This document shows, in pieces, positions 55,660 through 64,000 of a DNA stretch of 64,000 bases (position 1 is its first letter; the number at the start of each line of letters is the position of its first letter). Location of the stretch: positions 1-64,000 of the forward strand of contig JADKFE010000047.1 in assembly GCA_016717595.1 (NCBI GenBank). Direction: 5' to 3'. The position numbers and the translations under genes are program-made. The notes below the pieces were generated by a model. The model saw only the letters and a list, made by a program, of their open reading frames with translations. It made no database searches and was not told the origin of the DNA. This DNA comes from Deltaproteobacteria bacterium (GTDB taxonomy: Bacteria; Myxococcota_A; UBA796; CAJQPC01).

Positions 55660-56886
55660 GTGCGTGACGACGCTGTCCGAGCACAGGTTCTGGAGCTTCA
55701 ACCTGAGCAGGTGCGACGGGCCCTGCTGAGCCGCCTGGGCCTACGCCAGCGGGCGCGTGAGGGCGGCGAGGGCGGCGCGCGGCAATTGTTGCGACAGTTG
55801 CGACACATCCAGCTCGACCCCCTGGACGTCCTGGGGCAGAACGCCGAGCTCGTCGCCTTCGCCCGGCTGCCGGGGCTCAAGCGGGGCGAGCTGTTCGGCC
55901 ACCTCTTGCCGGGCGGCGCCTTCGAGCACTTCGCGAAGGAGGCCTGCCTTCTGCCCGCGGAGTATTTCCCGGCCTACCGCGACCGCGCCGTGCAGGCCCC
56001 GTGGTGGCGCCTCGGCGACCGCCTCGCCCGCTTAGACGCCGGGCTCATCCAAGACGTGCTCGACGAGGTGCGTGACCGCGGCCCCTCGGCCCCGGGGATC
56101 TGACCGATCGTGGGGCGGTGCGCCCCATCGACTGGAGCGGCTGGATGGGCACGGGCAAAGCGGTGACCATGGCCCTGGAGGTGCTGCGCACACGCTGCGA
56201 GCTGGTGGTCGCCGGGCGGCGCGGTCGGCAGAAGGTGTACGACCTGCCCGAGCGCGCCTTGGGCCACCACGCCAGCGCCCCGCCGCCCCCGGAGGTTGAC
56301 CGCTGGGCGGTGCTGGAGCGTGTGGCCGCCGCCGGGGGCCTGCTCGCCGAGTCCACGGGCCCGTGGTGGTCGTCGCTCTCCGGCGTGCGGCTCAGCGGCC
56401 TGCCCGGTCGGATGGTGGACGAGGGCGTCTTGCGCCGGGTGAAGGTGAAGGGCGCCAGCCGCACCTACCTCATGGCGCCGGACTTCTTGGAGGGCGGCGA
56501 TGATCTGCCCGATGATGGCGCGCTGCGGGTGCTCGCGCCCCTGGATCCGCTGATCTGGGATCGGGCCTTGGTGAAGGCGGCCTTCGGCTTTGACTACGTC
56601 TGGGAGGTCTACAAGCCCGCTGACGGCCCGGCGTTTTGGCTGGTACGTCTGCCCGCTCTTGCACCAGGGGGAGCTCGTGGGCCGCATCGAGGCCCGGATC
56701 GAGACCGAGCCCAAGAAGAAGGCCAGCCCAGGCGGCGACGGCCCGCGCCTGCGCGTGGACCGGCTGTGGGAGGAGCCCGGGCGCCGGATCGATCTTGACG
56801 CCTTGCGCCACGCGCTCGGGGATCACGCCGCGCGCTGCGACGCCGTGCTGGGACCGATCCCGCCCGCAGAGCCAACGCCTGGCTGA
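55660..56886 (+). CDS. ycaQ: YcaQ/AlkX-type winged-helix DNA glycosylase, two frameshifts
   Basis: The family opens damaged-base and interstrand-crosslink lesions in DNA. Segment 1 (55660 to about 56090) holds RRALLSRLGLRQR and the family QxD site in HIQLDPLDVLGQNAELVAFARL. Segment 2, in another frame (to about 56630), has GAVRPIDWSGWMGTGK, winged-helix sequence and PLDPLIWDRALVKAAFGFDYVWEVYKP. Segment 3 returns to frame 1 with RRFGWYVCPLLHQGELVGRIEARIE. The changes fit one lost base near 56085 and one gained near 56630. The whole is about 409 codons, the normal family length, so either a recent pseudogene or sequence errors. The GTG start has GAGGG upstream. Confidence 0.8.
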
Positions 56887-56940
56887 CGCTCGGCGGCGCG
56901 CCTGTGGCAAGATGGGCCTTGGTCAGGAAGGCCCACCCCC

Positions 56941-59472
56941 ATGCTGTTCAGCCGCAAGAAGAACCTGCTCCAGCAGGTCGCCACAAACTCGTGGCGCACC
57001 GACGCCGACAAAGAGGCGCTGCTTGAGCAGCTCAAGGCCCAGGATCTCAAGCCCCTGGAGGCCATCCCGCTCATCTGGCACTCCGACGGCCTCGTGCGAA
57101 AGCTCGGCGTCGACACGTTCATGGCCAAGCCCAACGCTGAGGCCGTGCGCGCTCTGGTGCTGAGCATGGGCGACAAGCCCAACCACCAGCGCGCCTTCGT
57201 GCAGCGCATCTTCGCCCGCATCCCCGCCGACGCGATGCAGCCCATCGTCGATGAGCTGATCTCCCACAAAGACGCGGGCAGCCGCCGCCTGGGCTGGGAC
57301 GTCGCCTTGGCCTTGGGCGGTGAGCTGCGGGTGAAGTACCTCGAGCGCACCCTGCGTGAGGCCCCCACAAACTTCAAGACCGTGGCCCTGCAGCGCCTCC
57401 TCGCCGAGCGAAAGCCCCAGGACATGCTCGAGCTGCTCCTGGAGGTGGCCGACGGCGCCGATGAGCGCCTCGCGGCCACGGCGTATGAGGCCCTGGCCCA
57501 GCTCACCGACTCCCGGGTGATTCAGCTGATGATCAAGGGCTTCGCCGGGCATGACGCGGCGGTGCGGGAGATCTCCAGCAAGTTCCTGCGCGAGGCCGCA
57601 AAACGTGAGCCCATCGAGATGCGCAAGCGGATGTTGAGCCTGCTCGGCGGCGGCGAAGACGCCACCCGGCGCCTCAGCGTGGAGATCCTCCTGGCCACGG
57701 GCGAGCCCCTGGAGGTGCTGCTGGAGATCCTCAAGTTCAGCCGTGAGCTCGTCGGCTGGTTGAGGCAGCGCATCTTGGAGACCCTGCAGATCTTCGGGGA
57801 TCAGGTCTTGCGCCCGGCGGTGACCCTGCTCAAGCACGAGGACGAGGAGATTCGCACCGCGGCCCTGGTGCTCTCCGAGCAGTTCAACGACCCCCGCATC
57901 ATCGGCCCGGTCTCGGCGCTCCTCGACGACAAGGACTGGTGGCTGCGGGTGACGGCCTGTGAGACCTTGGGCCGCCTCAAGGACGAGCGCGCCGTCCCGG
58001 CCTTGATGAAGGCCCTGGAGGACGACGACGCGCGCTGGGCGGCCATCGACGCCTTGGCGAACATCGGCTCGGCCTCAGCGCTCAAGCCGCTCTCGGGCCT
58101 GCTTCGTTCGCCGCGCCAAGAGGTGCGGATGGAGGTCATCCGCGCCTTCTCACGCTTCTCCGAGCCCAAGCTCTTGCCCCTGCTCAAGGCGGTGATGGAG
58201 AAGGATCCATCTTCAGAGGTGCGCACCCGCGCCGCTGAAGTGCTGCGCGACATGAGCCAGCGCCTTCACGTCGACTCGGGCAACACCGAGGCCGGCACGG
58301 CGGCGGCGCGCTCGGAGACGCTCAAGAAGCCCGTGGATCGTCTGTTGGCGATGGTGCGTGAGCAAGGTGCCAGCGACCTGCACATCACCGTGGACGAGCC
58401 GCCGTTTATCCGGGTGAACGGCGAGATGGTCCGCATGGACATGAAGCCGCTGAACGCCCAGCAGACCGAGCAGATCGTGATGAGTCTGCTCAATGAGCGC
58501 AACATGAAGCGGCTCATGGACGGCGGTGAGGCCGATCTGTGCTACGCCGTGCCTGAGGTGGGCCGGTATCGGTGCAACGTGTTCCGCCAGCGCCTCGGTC
58601 TGTGCGCGGCGTTCCGGGTGATCCCCAACCTGCCGCCCACCTTCGCCGACATCCGCCTGCCGGGCCGCCTCGCCGAGCTCCTCGATTATCACCAAGGGAT
58701 CATCGTGGTCTCTGGCCCCGCGGGCAGCGGCAAGAGCACCACCTTGGCCGCCATCGTCAACCTCATCAACGAGTCCAAGGCCGACCACGTCATCACCATG
58801 GAGGACCCGATCGAGTTTGTTCACCCGATCAAGACGGCCCTGGTGAACCAGCGTGAGGTCGGCGCGCACACCGAGTCCTTCGCCCGGGCCCTGCGCGGGG
58901 CCTTACGCCAAGACCCAGACGTCATCGTCGTCGGCGAGATGCGTGACCCAGAGACCGCGCGTATGGCGCTCACCGCCGCCGAGACGGGCCACCTCGTCGT
59001 GGCCACGATGCACACCACCAGCGCGGTTCAGACGGTGGAGCGCCTGGTGAAGTCGTTCCCCCCCGACGAGCAGCCCCAGGTGCGTATGGCGCTCTCCGAG
59101 GCGCTGAAGTACGTCGTCAGCCAGTCGCTTGTGCCCCGTCGCGACGGCAAGGGCCGCGTGGCGGTGTTTGAGATCCTCAAGGGCACCAGCTCCATCGGCA
59201 CGCTCATCCGCGACAACAAGACCTTTCAGATCCCCTCCATGATGCAGATCGGCCAGAACCAAGGAATGCAGACCGTAGACATGGCCTTGATGGATCTGTA
59301 CGAGGCGAACCTCATCTCGGCGGAGACGGCCTGGATGCGCGCCGAGAAGCCCGCCCTGTTTGAGCCGATGTGTGACCCGGCGTTTCTGGCCGGCGGCGGC
59401 GCGATGTCGGCGCTGGGCGGCGGGAGCAAGGCCGATGAGCCCGCCGCGGCGACAAAGGAAGGTGCGGCGTGA
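56941..59472 (+). CDS. HEAT-repeat / PilT ATPase fusion
   Basis: An 843-residue fusion. Residues 1-440 are alpha-helical HEAT-like repeats (for example VTACETLGRLKDERAVPALM, WAAIDALANIGSASALKPL). Residues about 460-810 are a type IV pilus retraction-type ATPase: N-terminal VREQGASDLHITVDEPP, Walker A GPAGSGKSTT, Asp box TMEDPIEFVH, Walker B DPDVIVVGEMRDPETA and His box TGHLVVATMHT. PilT normally has about 345 residues and no HEAT part, so the extension may dock the motor to another component. It starts ATG after AGGAAGG, and its stop overlaps the next pilT (GTGA). Confidence 0.9.
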   Translation: MLFSRKKNLLQQVATNSWRTDADKEALLEQLKAQDLKPLEAIPLIWHSDGLVRKLGVDTFMAKPNAEAVRALVLSMGDKPNHQRAFVQRIFARIPADAMQPIVDELISHKDAGSRRLGWDVALALGGELRVKYLERTLREAPTNFKTVALQRLLAERKPQDMLELLLEVADGADERLAATAYEALAQLTDSRVIQLMIKGFAGHDAAVREISSKFLREAAKREPIEMRKRMLSLLGGGEDATRRLSVEILLATGEPLEVLLEILKFSRELVGWLRQRILETLQIFGDQVLRPAVTLLKHEDEEIRTAALVLSEQFNDPRIIGPVSALLDDKDWWLRVTACETLGRLKDERAVPALMKALEDDDARWAAIDALANIGSASALKPLSGLLRSPRQEVRMEVIRAFSRFSEPKLLPLLKAVMEKDPSSEVRTRAAEVLRDMSQRLHVDSGNTEAGTAAARSETLKKPVDRLLAMVREQGASDLHITVDEPPFIRVNGEMVRMDMKPLNAQQTEQIVMSLLNERNMKRLMDGGEADLCYAVPEVGRYRCNVFRQRLGLCAAFRVIPNLPPTFADIRLPGRLAELLDYHQGIIVVSGPAGSGKSTTLAAIVNLINESKADHVITMEDPIEFVHPIKTALVNQREVGAHTESFARALRGALRQDPDVIVVGEMRDPETARMALTAAETGHLVVATMHTTSAVQTVERLVKSFPPDEQPQVRMALSEALKYVVSQSLVPRRDGKGRVAVFEILKGTSSIGTLIRDNKTFQIPSMMQIGQNQGMQTVDMALMDLYEANLISAETAWMRAEKPALFEPMCDPAFLAGGGAMSALGGGSKADEPAAATKEGAA

Positions 59473-60563
59473 GCGAGAACCGAATCGACCGTTTCCTCAA
59501 GCTGATGAAGGACCGCGGCGCGTCCGACCTGCACCTCTCTGTGGGGCGTCCGCCGATCTTCCGCCTCGGCGGGCGCATGGACCCGATCCGCTACAGAGTG
59601 CTGGACGACAACGACTTCACCGGGCTCATGCAGCCCGCCACACCTCCGCACATCTGGGAGAGCTACGTCGCCACAGGGGACGCCGACTACGCCTATGAGC
59701 TGCCCGGCGTCGCCCGATTCCGCGTGAACCTGTTCAAGCAGCAGCGCGGCATGGGCTCGGTGATGCGAATCATCCCCACGAAGATCATGACGATGGAGCA
59801 GCTCAACCTGCCCGCCAGCGTGAAGAAGCTCTGTTACCTCAAGGGCGGCCTGGTGTTGGTGACCGGGCCCACGGGCTCGGGCAAGTCCACCACGCTCTCG
59901 GCGATCATCAACGAGATGAACGAGCGGCGCCCGCTGCACTTCGTCACCATCGAGGACCCCATCGAGTTTGTTCACCCGAACAAACGCTCGTTGGTGAGCC
60001 AGCGCGAGATCGGCCCGCACTCCAAAAACTTCACCAACGCCCTGCGCGCGGCGGTGCGTGAGGATCCCGACGTCATCCTCGTCGGCGAGATGCGTGACCC
60101 AGAGACGATCGAGATGGCGCTCAACGCCGCCGAGACGGGCGTGCTCGTCTTTGGCACGCTGCACACAAACTCGGCGTCAAAGACGATCGACCGTGTGGTG
60201 AACGTCTTCCCTTCAGATCGTCAGGAGGGCGTGCGCGGCGTGCTCGGCGGCGTGCTCAAGGGCGTTCTGGCCCAGCAGCTCCTGCGGCGCAAGAAGGGCG
60301 GGCGCGTGGCGGCCTTGGAGATCCTCTACGGCTCAAGCGCCTTGGCCTCGATGATCCGCGACGGAAAATCGCACCAGATCGGCGGCCTCATCAGCACAGG
60401 CAAAGCCCAGGGCATGATCTCCATGGACGACAGCCTGCGGCGCCTGGTGAACGAGGACGTGATCGACCCCCAGGCGGCCTTGGAGAAGTCTCTGGACAAG
60501 GACGAGATGCGCAAGTGGCTGAAAGAGCGTGGGGTCGAGGTCGCTGACGACGGGGGGCACTGA
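59469..60563 (+). CDS. pilT: Type IV pilus twitching motility ATPase PilT
   Basis: 364 residues, a standard-size PilT. It has DRGASDLHLSVGRPP at the start, Walker A GPTGSGKSTT, TIEDPIEFVHPNKR, Walker B DPDVILVGEMRDPETI and GTLHTNSASKTIDRVVNVFP. It powers pilus retraction or surface motility. The GTG start overlaps the HEAT-PilT stop, so both ATPases are made together and could form mixed or stacked hexamers. Confidence 0.93.
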   Translation: MSENRIDRFLKLMKDRGASDLHLSVGRPPIFRLGGRMDPIRYRVLDDNDFTGLMQPATPPHIWESYVATGDADYAYELPGVARFRVNLFKQQRGMGSVMRIIPTKIMTMEQLNLPASVKKLCYLKGGLVLVTGPTGSGKSTTLSAIINEMNERRPLHFVTIEDPIEFVHPNKRSLVSQREIGPHSKNFTNALRAAVREDPDVILVGEMRDPETIEMALNAAETGVLVFGTLHTNSASKTIDRVVNVFPSDRQEGVRGVLGGVLKGVLAQQLLRRKKGGRVAALEILYGSSALASMIRDGKSHQIGGLISTGKAQGMISMDDSLRRLVNEDVIDPQAALEKSLDKDEMRKWLKERGVEVADDGGH

Positions 60564-60566
60564 GCC

Positions 60567-62215
60567 GTGGCGTCGCCGGGGCCGCCCGCCGCGTCGCCCG
60601 CTGGGCCCCCGGCGCCGAGCGCGATCTTACGCGCGGCGCGCCTGCGGCTGGGCTTGACCGGGCGAAATGTTCACCTGCATGTGGAGATCGAGGGCGACCG
60701 CGTCGTTGAGGTCGACACCGACGCACGAACACTGCTCAGCGCCGAGCCCGCCCAGGCCATCGGCAGCCTGCTCAAGCTCGACGCCTTGCGGGGGGTGTGG
60801 CGGCGTCTCAGCGCCCCGGGGGGCCGGGCGCTCCTCGTGATTCAGGCCGACACGCCGTCGCTGCAGGCCTTGCCCTGGGAGCGTCTCACCTTCGCGCCCC
60901 CGGCGGCCAAACCCGTCGTGGCGCGGGTGACCGGCGAGGGCCCGGCGCGCCCGCCGTCGCTGTGGGGCCTGCGCCTGCTCAGCTTCGCGCCCCCAGGAGA
61001 CGCACAGTCCGAGCGCCGCCTCGCCACGCTCACCACGAGCTGCGCCAAACACAGCCTCGCCCCGCCCCTGGTCCTCACCAGCGCCCAAAACAGCGCCCAA
61101 AACAGCACAGAGGACGCCACGGTGCTGTGGCTCGTGGGTCGGCCTCCGGCGCTCACCGAGGCCATCGACGGCGGCGCCGTCTCAAGCTGGCTCTCCGCCG
61201 CGGAGCTCGTGGTGTTCGCCCTCGTGGGGGAAGAGAGCCGCAGCCCCCGCGCCCGCTCCCGTCTCGCCGAGCAGGCCTTAGAGCTGGGCGCCCGGGCGGC
61301 CATCGCCTTCGCCGATCCCAACGTCCACACGGTCACCGCGGCCCAAGACGCGGCCCTGTTGGCGGCCTTGGCCGAGGAGGCGCCGCTGTGGCGTCTCGCG
61401 CAGCTCGGCGACGCCCCGGTGCTGCTCGCCGCGGGGTTGGACGAGCTGCACCAGCCCGCGGCGCTTCGGGCGTGGCGCCCCGCGGGCTGGAGGCTGCCCG
61501 GCCCCGACGCCGCCGCCCGCCTCGACGCCGCCCGGCGCTACGCCCAGGCCCGGGACTCGGCCTATGTCGGCGTAGAGCATCTGTGTGAGGTCGCGCGCTC
61601 TGGCGCCGCCCCGCGCCACCCCCAGGGCCCGCGCCCCTGGCTTCACCTCGACCGCCTGCCCCGCCGGGCGCCAGACTGGACCGGAACGCCCCGCCTCAAG
61701 GCCCTGGGCCTAGATCTTCCCGAGGGCTTTGGCCTCAAGGAGCTAGAGCAGGCGCTCACCGCGGCGGAGCGCCCCGGCACAGAGGAGCTGGCGACCTCAT
61801 TGGAGGTGCTCGGCGGCCCTGAAGACGGCCGACTGTTCACCTTGCAGCCCGGCGAGTGGCTGGGCCGCGACATCCCCGGCCTCTCCCCAGACCACCCACT
61901 CTACACAGACACGCCGATGACCGACCCCCGCCTGCCGCGCCGCGCCGTGGAGTGGCTGGGGCCCGGGCGCCTGAACCTGCCGCGGGCGGTGACCCGCCCC
62001 GGCGGCGAGGTGGTGGGCCCCGGCGTGATCGAGCTGTGGGACGGCGAGGTGCTGCAGCTCACCCGGGCGACGGCGGTGCGGGGCGTGGCGGAGGGGGAGG
62101 GGCCCCCGCGCCCGGGCGCCGCCCCCTGCTGCCCAGCGCGCGCCACCGCGCCGAAGCAACCGGGCTGGGCAGGTGGAGTCTTCGGGCCGACGAGGGGCCC
62201 CTCGGGGTTGCGCCC
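60567..62215 (+). CDS. CHAT-like / FHA two-domain protein, 3' end unresolved
   Basis: GTG start 3 bp after the pilT stop. Residues about 70-290 resemble a CHAT (caspase-like) domain: LQALPWERLTFAP, a VLWLVGRPP strand, SSWLSAAELVVFALVG and a late LGARAAIAFADP; the His and Cys normally used by CHAT proteases are not seen, so it is probably inactive. Residues about 405-510 form an FHA-like phosphothreonine-binding domain (LEVLGGPEDGRLFTLQPGEWLGRD ... VIELWDGEVLQLTR). Beyond about 62,090 the frame stays open to 62,828 but is antisense to the next gene. A frameshift in the G/C run near 62,100 is likely, so I stop the call at the convergent gene. FHA suggests a link to Ser/Thr kinases. Confidence 0.65.
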
Positions 62216-62216
62216 C

Positions 62217-62971
62217 TCACCCCAGCCGCTCCTCCCGCTCCGCCACCTCCAGGGCCTCCCCCCACAGCGCCAACAACTGCCGCTCGCCACCGCCATCTCG
62301 CCACTCCCGAAACGCGGGGGCCTTCGCCGGGCACAAGGTCGCCGCGTAGCGCCAGGCGTCCATCAGGCCCAGTCCACGAAGATGCTCCAGCAGCGCCTTC
62401 GTCTGTGGGTCAAGTCGATCTGGGGTAGGCAAGGCCAACAGTCGCCGCCCTCGGGCCTCGGCGGACTCCTCACGAACGGCGCGGGCGGTGCCGTAGAGCG
62501 GGTTCTGGGCCAAGGCCTCGGCGCTCAGACCGGCGGCGGCGCGGGCGTCCCCAGCGAGCAGACGGCAGCGCGCGAGACGAACCAGCACAGTCGGCCCCGC
62601 GCCCTCCTTGGCCCGGGCCTCCTGATACCGACGCTCGGCCTCTTCAGCCGCCCCACGGCCAACAGCACGTCGCCCAAAGCCGCCAACGCCCCGGCACGGC
62701 GACCGGCGAGGGGGAACAGCTCCGCCGCCGCGACGGTCTCGCCCTTCCGAACGCCAGCGCCGCGGGGCTCAGCGCAGGATCCGGCGCCGGGAAATGTTCG
62801 GGCAGCGCCAAGGCGGCCTTGCGGTTGAGCACGAGAGGTGCGTGGGGTCCTCGGCCTCAAACGTCTCCTCCAAGATCTTCAGGCGGTGGGCGTCGGCGGG
62901 CAGGCCCGTACGACACGGAAGCGCAGATCCTCGACGGTCCAGGCCAGGCTCCAGGTGTGCTCGTGGCTCAT
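62217..62971 (-). pseudogene. TPR-like protein gene broken by several frameshifts
   Basis: Reading across frames gives one coherent protein of about 250 residues: SHEHTWSLAWTVEDLRFRVV, then GLPADAHRLKILEETFEAED, VLNRKAALALPEHFPAP, ETVAAAELFPLAGRRAGALAALGDVLLAVG, and AEEAERRYQEARAKEG followed by LARCRLLAGDARAAAGLSAEAL up to the TGA at 62217. The GDVLLAVGRAEEAERRYQEA part is TPR-like. Four single-base losses, all in the same direction, are needed, at about 62890, 62835, 62770 and 62655. The ATG overlaps the stop of the next gene (ATGA). Decay or sequencing error cannot be told apart here. Confidence 0.55.
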
Positions 62972-63954
62972 GGGGCGGCGCGGCGCTGGGCCCGGGCGAT
63001 CCATGGCGCCCAGTCGGGGGGCAGCTCGGGGTGGGCGGCCAAGGCGCTGAGCCGGGCGTGAACGAGGCCGCGCAGGGCGAGGAGCGCCTCGTCTTGGGTG
63101 GTGCCGTCGGGGCGGCCCGTGGCGCGGGTGATGGACAGCCAGGCGCCGTGAATGGGCGCGCGGCGCTCCAACAGCGAGATGTCTACGGGCAGACCCAGGC
63201 CCCAGCGCGTCGGCGAGGCGGGGCAGGGCCTCGGCGAAGCGTTCGTGCTTGAGGCCCACCTCCAAACGGTCCACGGCGTCCTTGAGCGTGACGGTGAGCG
63301 CTACGTCGGCCCCAGAGCTTGAGGCGCGGCGAGAAACGACCGGCGGCGGCCAAGGTGTCGGCGCGGTCCAGCGCCTCGGGGGTCGTCACCAGCCAGCGGG
63401 CGAGGCCCACCGCCAAGAGCGCGCCGCCCGCGGCCTCGTCGTCTCCGGCCTGGGCGGCGAGGGCCTCGGCGACGGCGCGGGCGTCGGCGGGCAGGGGATC
63501 GGCGGCGGTGGGGCCGGGCAGAGACATCACGCGGTCGCGGTGGGCGGCCTGCTCCTTGTCGGAGCGGGCTCACCGGGTCGCCCAAGAAGAACCAGGGGGA
63601 GTAGGGCACGGTGAGGGTGGGCGCGTCGCGTAGGCCGCTGAGCCACAACAAGGCGGCGCGGGCGGCGGCCTCGTCGCCTTGGGTGAGGGGGCCGATCATC
63701 GACTCCACGGCGCCCAGGCGCCAGCCCCGGGCGAGGCCCACGGCCACGGTGCCCCGGCGCTCTCGCTCAAAGGCCGACCACGCGGCGGGGTCGCTGGGGG
63801 CGGCGCGGGTCAAGGCGCCGAAGGCCCGCAGAGGCTCGGCGTCGGGGATCGTGGCCAAGAGCGCGTCGTTGAGCACGCTTGGGCGGCGGGCGAGGGGGTC
63901 GCCGTTCAGCGTGGCGGCCAGGGCCGTGGGGAGGTCCACGACGGGGACGGACAT
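62968..63954 (-). pseudogene. Hypothetical protein gene broken by three frameshifts, possibly extending past the window
   Basis: A composite protein of about 325 residues: SVPVVDLPTALAATLNGDP to VPYSPWFFLGDPVS, then (after an inserted C near 63573) RSDKEQAAHRDRVMSLPGP to RFSPRLKLWG, then (near 63310) ADVALTVTLKDAVDRLEVGL, then (near 63200) GLGLPVDISLLERRAPIHG to the TGA at 62968. No family was recognised. The frame stays open from the ATG at 63954 to the window end (EIPEHLKPDAPPVTG), so the true start may lie outside. All three shifts fit single-base gains. Confidence 0.5.
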
Positions 63955-64000
63955 CCCCGTGACGGGCGGCGCGTCGGGCTTGAGGTGCTCAGGGATCTCC

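Noticed and set aside
62216..62828. Continuation of the CHAT/FHA frame to a stop at 62828
   Set aside because: This part is antisense to TPR-like sequence and has no domain-like composition; the true 3' end is probably hidden by a frameshift.

Overview
The window is a gene-dense, GC-rich stretch of bacterial chromosome, probably from a Myxococcota (myxobacterium-like) genome. The clues are Hanks-type kinases with Pro/Ala-rich tails, a lipoprotein with MopE-type repeats, a surface protein with thrombospondin-3 repeats that ends in a MYXO-CTERM-like tail, a CxxxxCH multihaem cytochrome and tandem PilT ATPases. I saw no rRNA, tRNA, CRISPR array, insertion sequence or phage gene. Starts are often GTG or TTG, and many neighbouring genes overlap by 4 bp.

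Layout. (1) 1-6778, minus: a lipoprotein, a FabZ-like dehydratase, a FabF-type ketosynthase, a degenerate ketosynthase, a Ser/Thr kinase and a second ketosynthase cut by the window edge. Together they look like a type II fatty-acid/polyketide-like lipid operon with a kinase inside it. (2) 6887-19596: mixed genes (degenerate esterase lipoprotein, GT2 glycosyltransferase, GH3-type adenylase, tail-anchored pseudokinase with PepA, an SDR, an IPT/TIG lipoprotein, GpmI and threonine aldolase). (3) 19634-25004: two large repeat-rich surface proteins converging on each other. (4) 25030-43544, minus: a very long run holding pyrD, a pyrF-pyrE fusion, pyrB, a purS-purL fusion, purH, purN, a purD-purM fusion, purF, purC, purB, purA and purQ. 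This is the whole IMP and AMP route except the PurE/PurK carboxylation step, plus three of the later UMP steps. A good sigma70-like promoter lies just upstream of purQ. (5) 43649-51293, minus: a tightly overlapping catabolic operon. It encodes a KynB-like formamidase, the two LigB-type subunits of a 2-aminophenol 1,6-dioxygenase-like enzyme (the alpha subunit fused to a 2-aminomuconate deaminase domain), an aminomuconate-semialdehyde dehydrogenase, an asparaginase-II-like amidohydrolase, a luciferase-like flavin enzyme and a divergent SDR. (6) 51356-55604: two alpha/beta-hydrolase lipoproteins, a degenerate metallo-beta-lactamase-like protein and a multihaem cytochrome lipoprotein. (7) 55660-64000: a YcaQ/AlkX-type glycosylase gene, a HEAT-PilT fusion, a second PilT and a CHAT-like/FHA protein, then two opposite-strand genes broken by many frameshifts.

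How it fits together. Regions 4 and 5 are the core of the window. Region 5 should cleave an o-aminophenol-type ring to 2-aminomuconate semialdehyde, oxidise it and deaminate the product, with the first and last activities partly joined in one polypeptide. Region 4 supplies purines and pyrimidines, and several of its enzymes are fused.

Caution: purQ, ycaQ, the MYXO-CTERM gene and the genes at 62-64 kb carry single-base frameshifts, mostly in G/C-rich tracts. Assembly error is at least as likely as gene decay, so loss of function should not be assumed. All family calls come from reading motifs; no database search was run.
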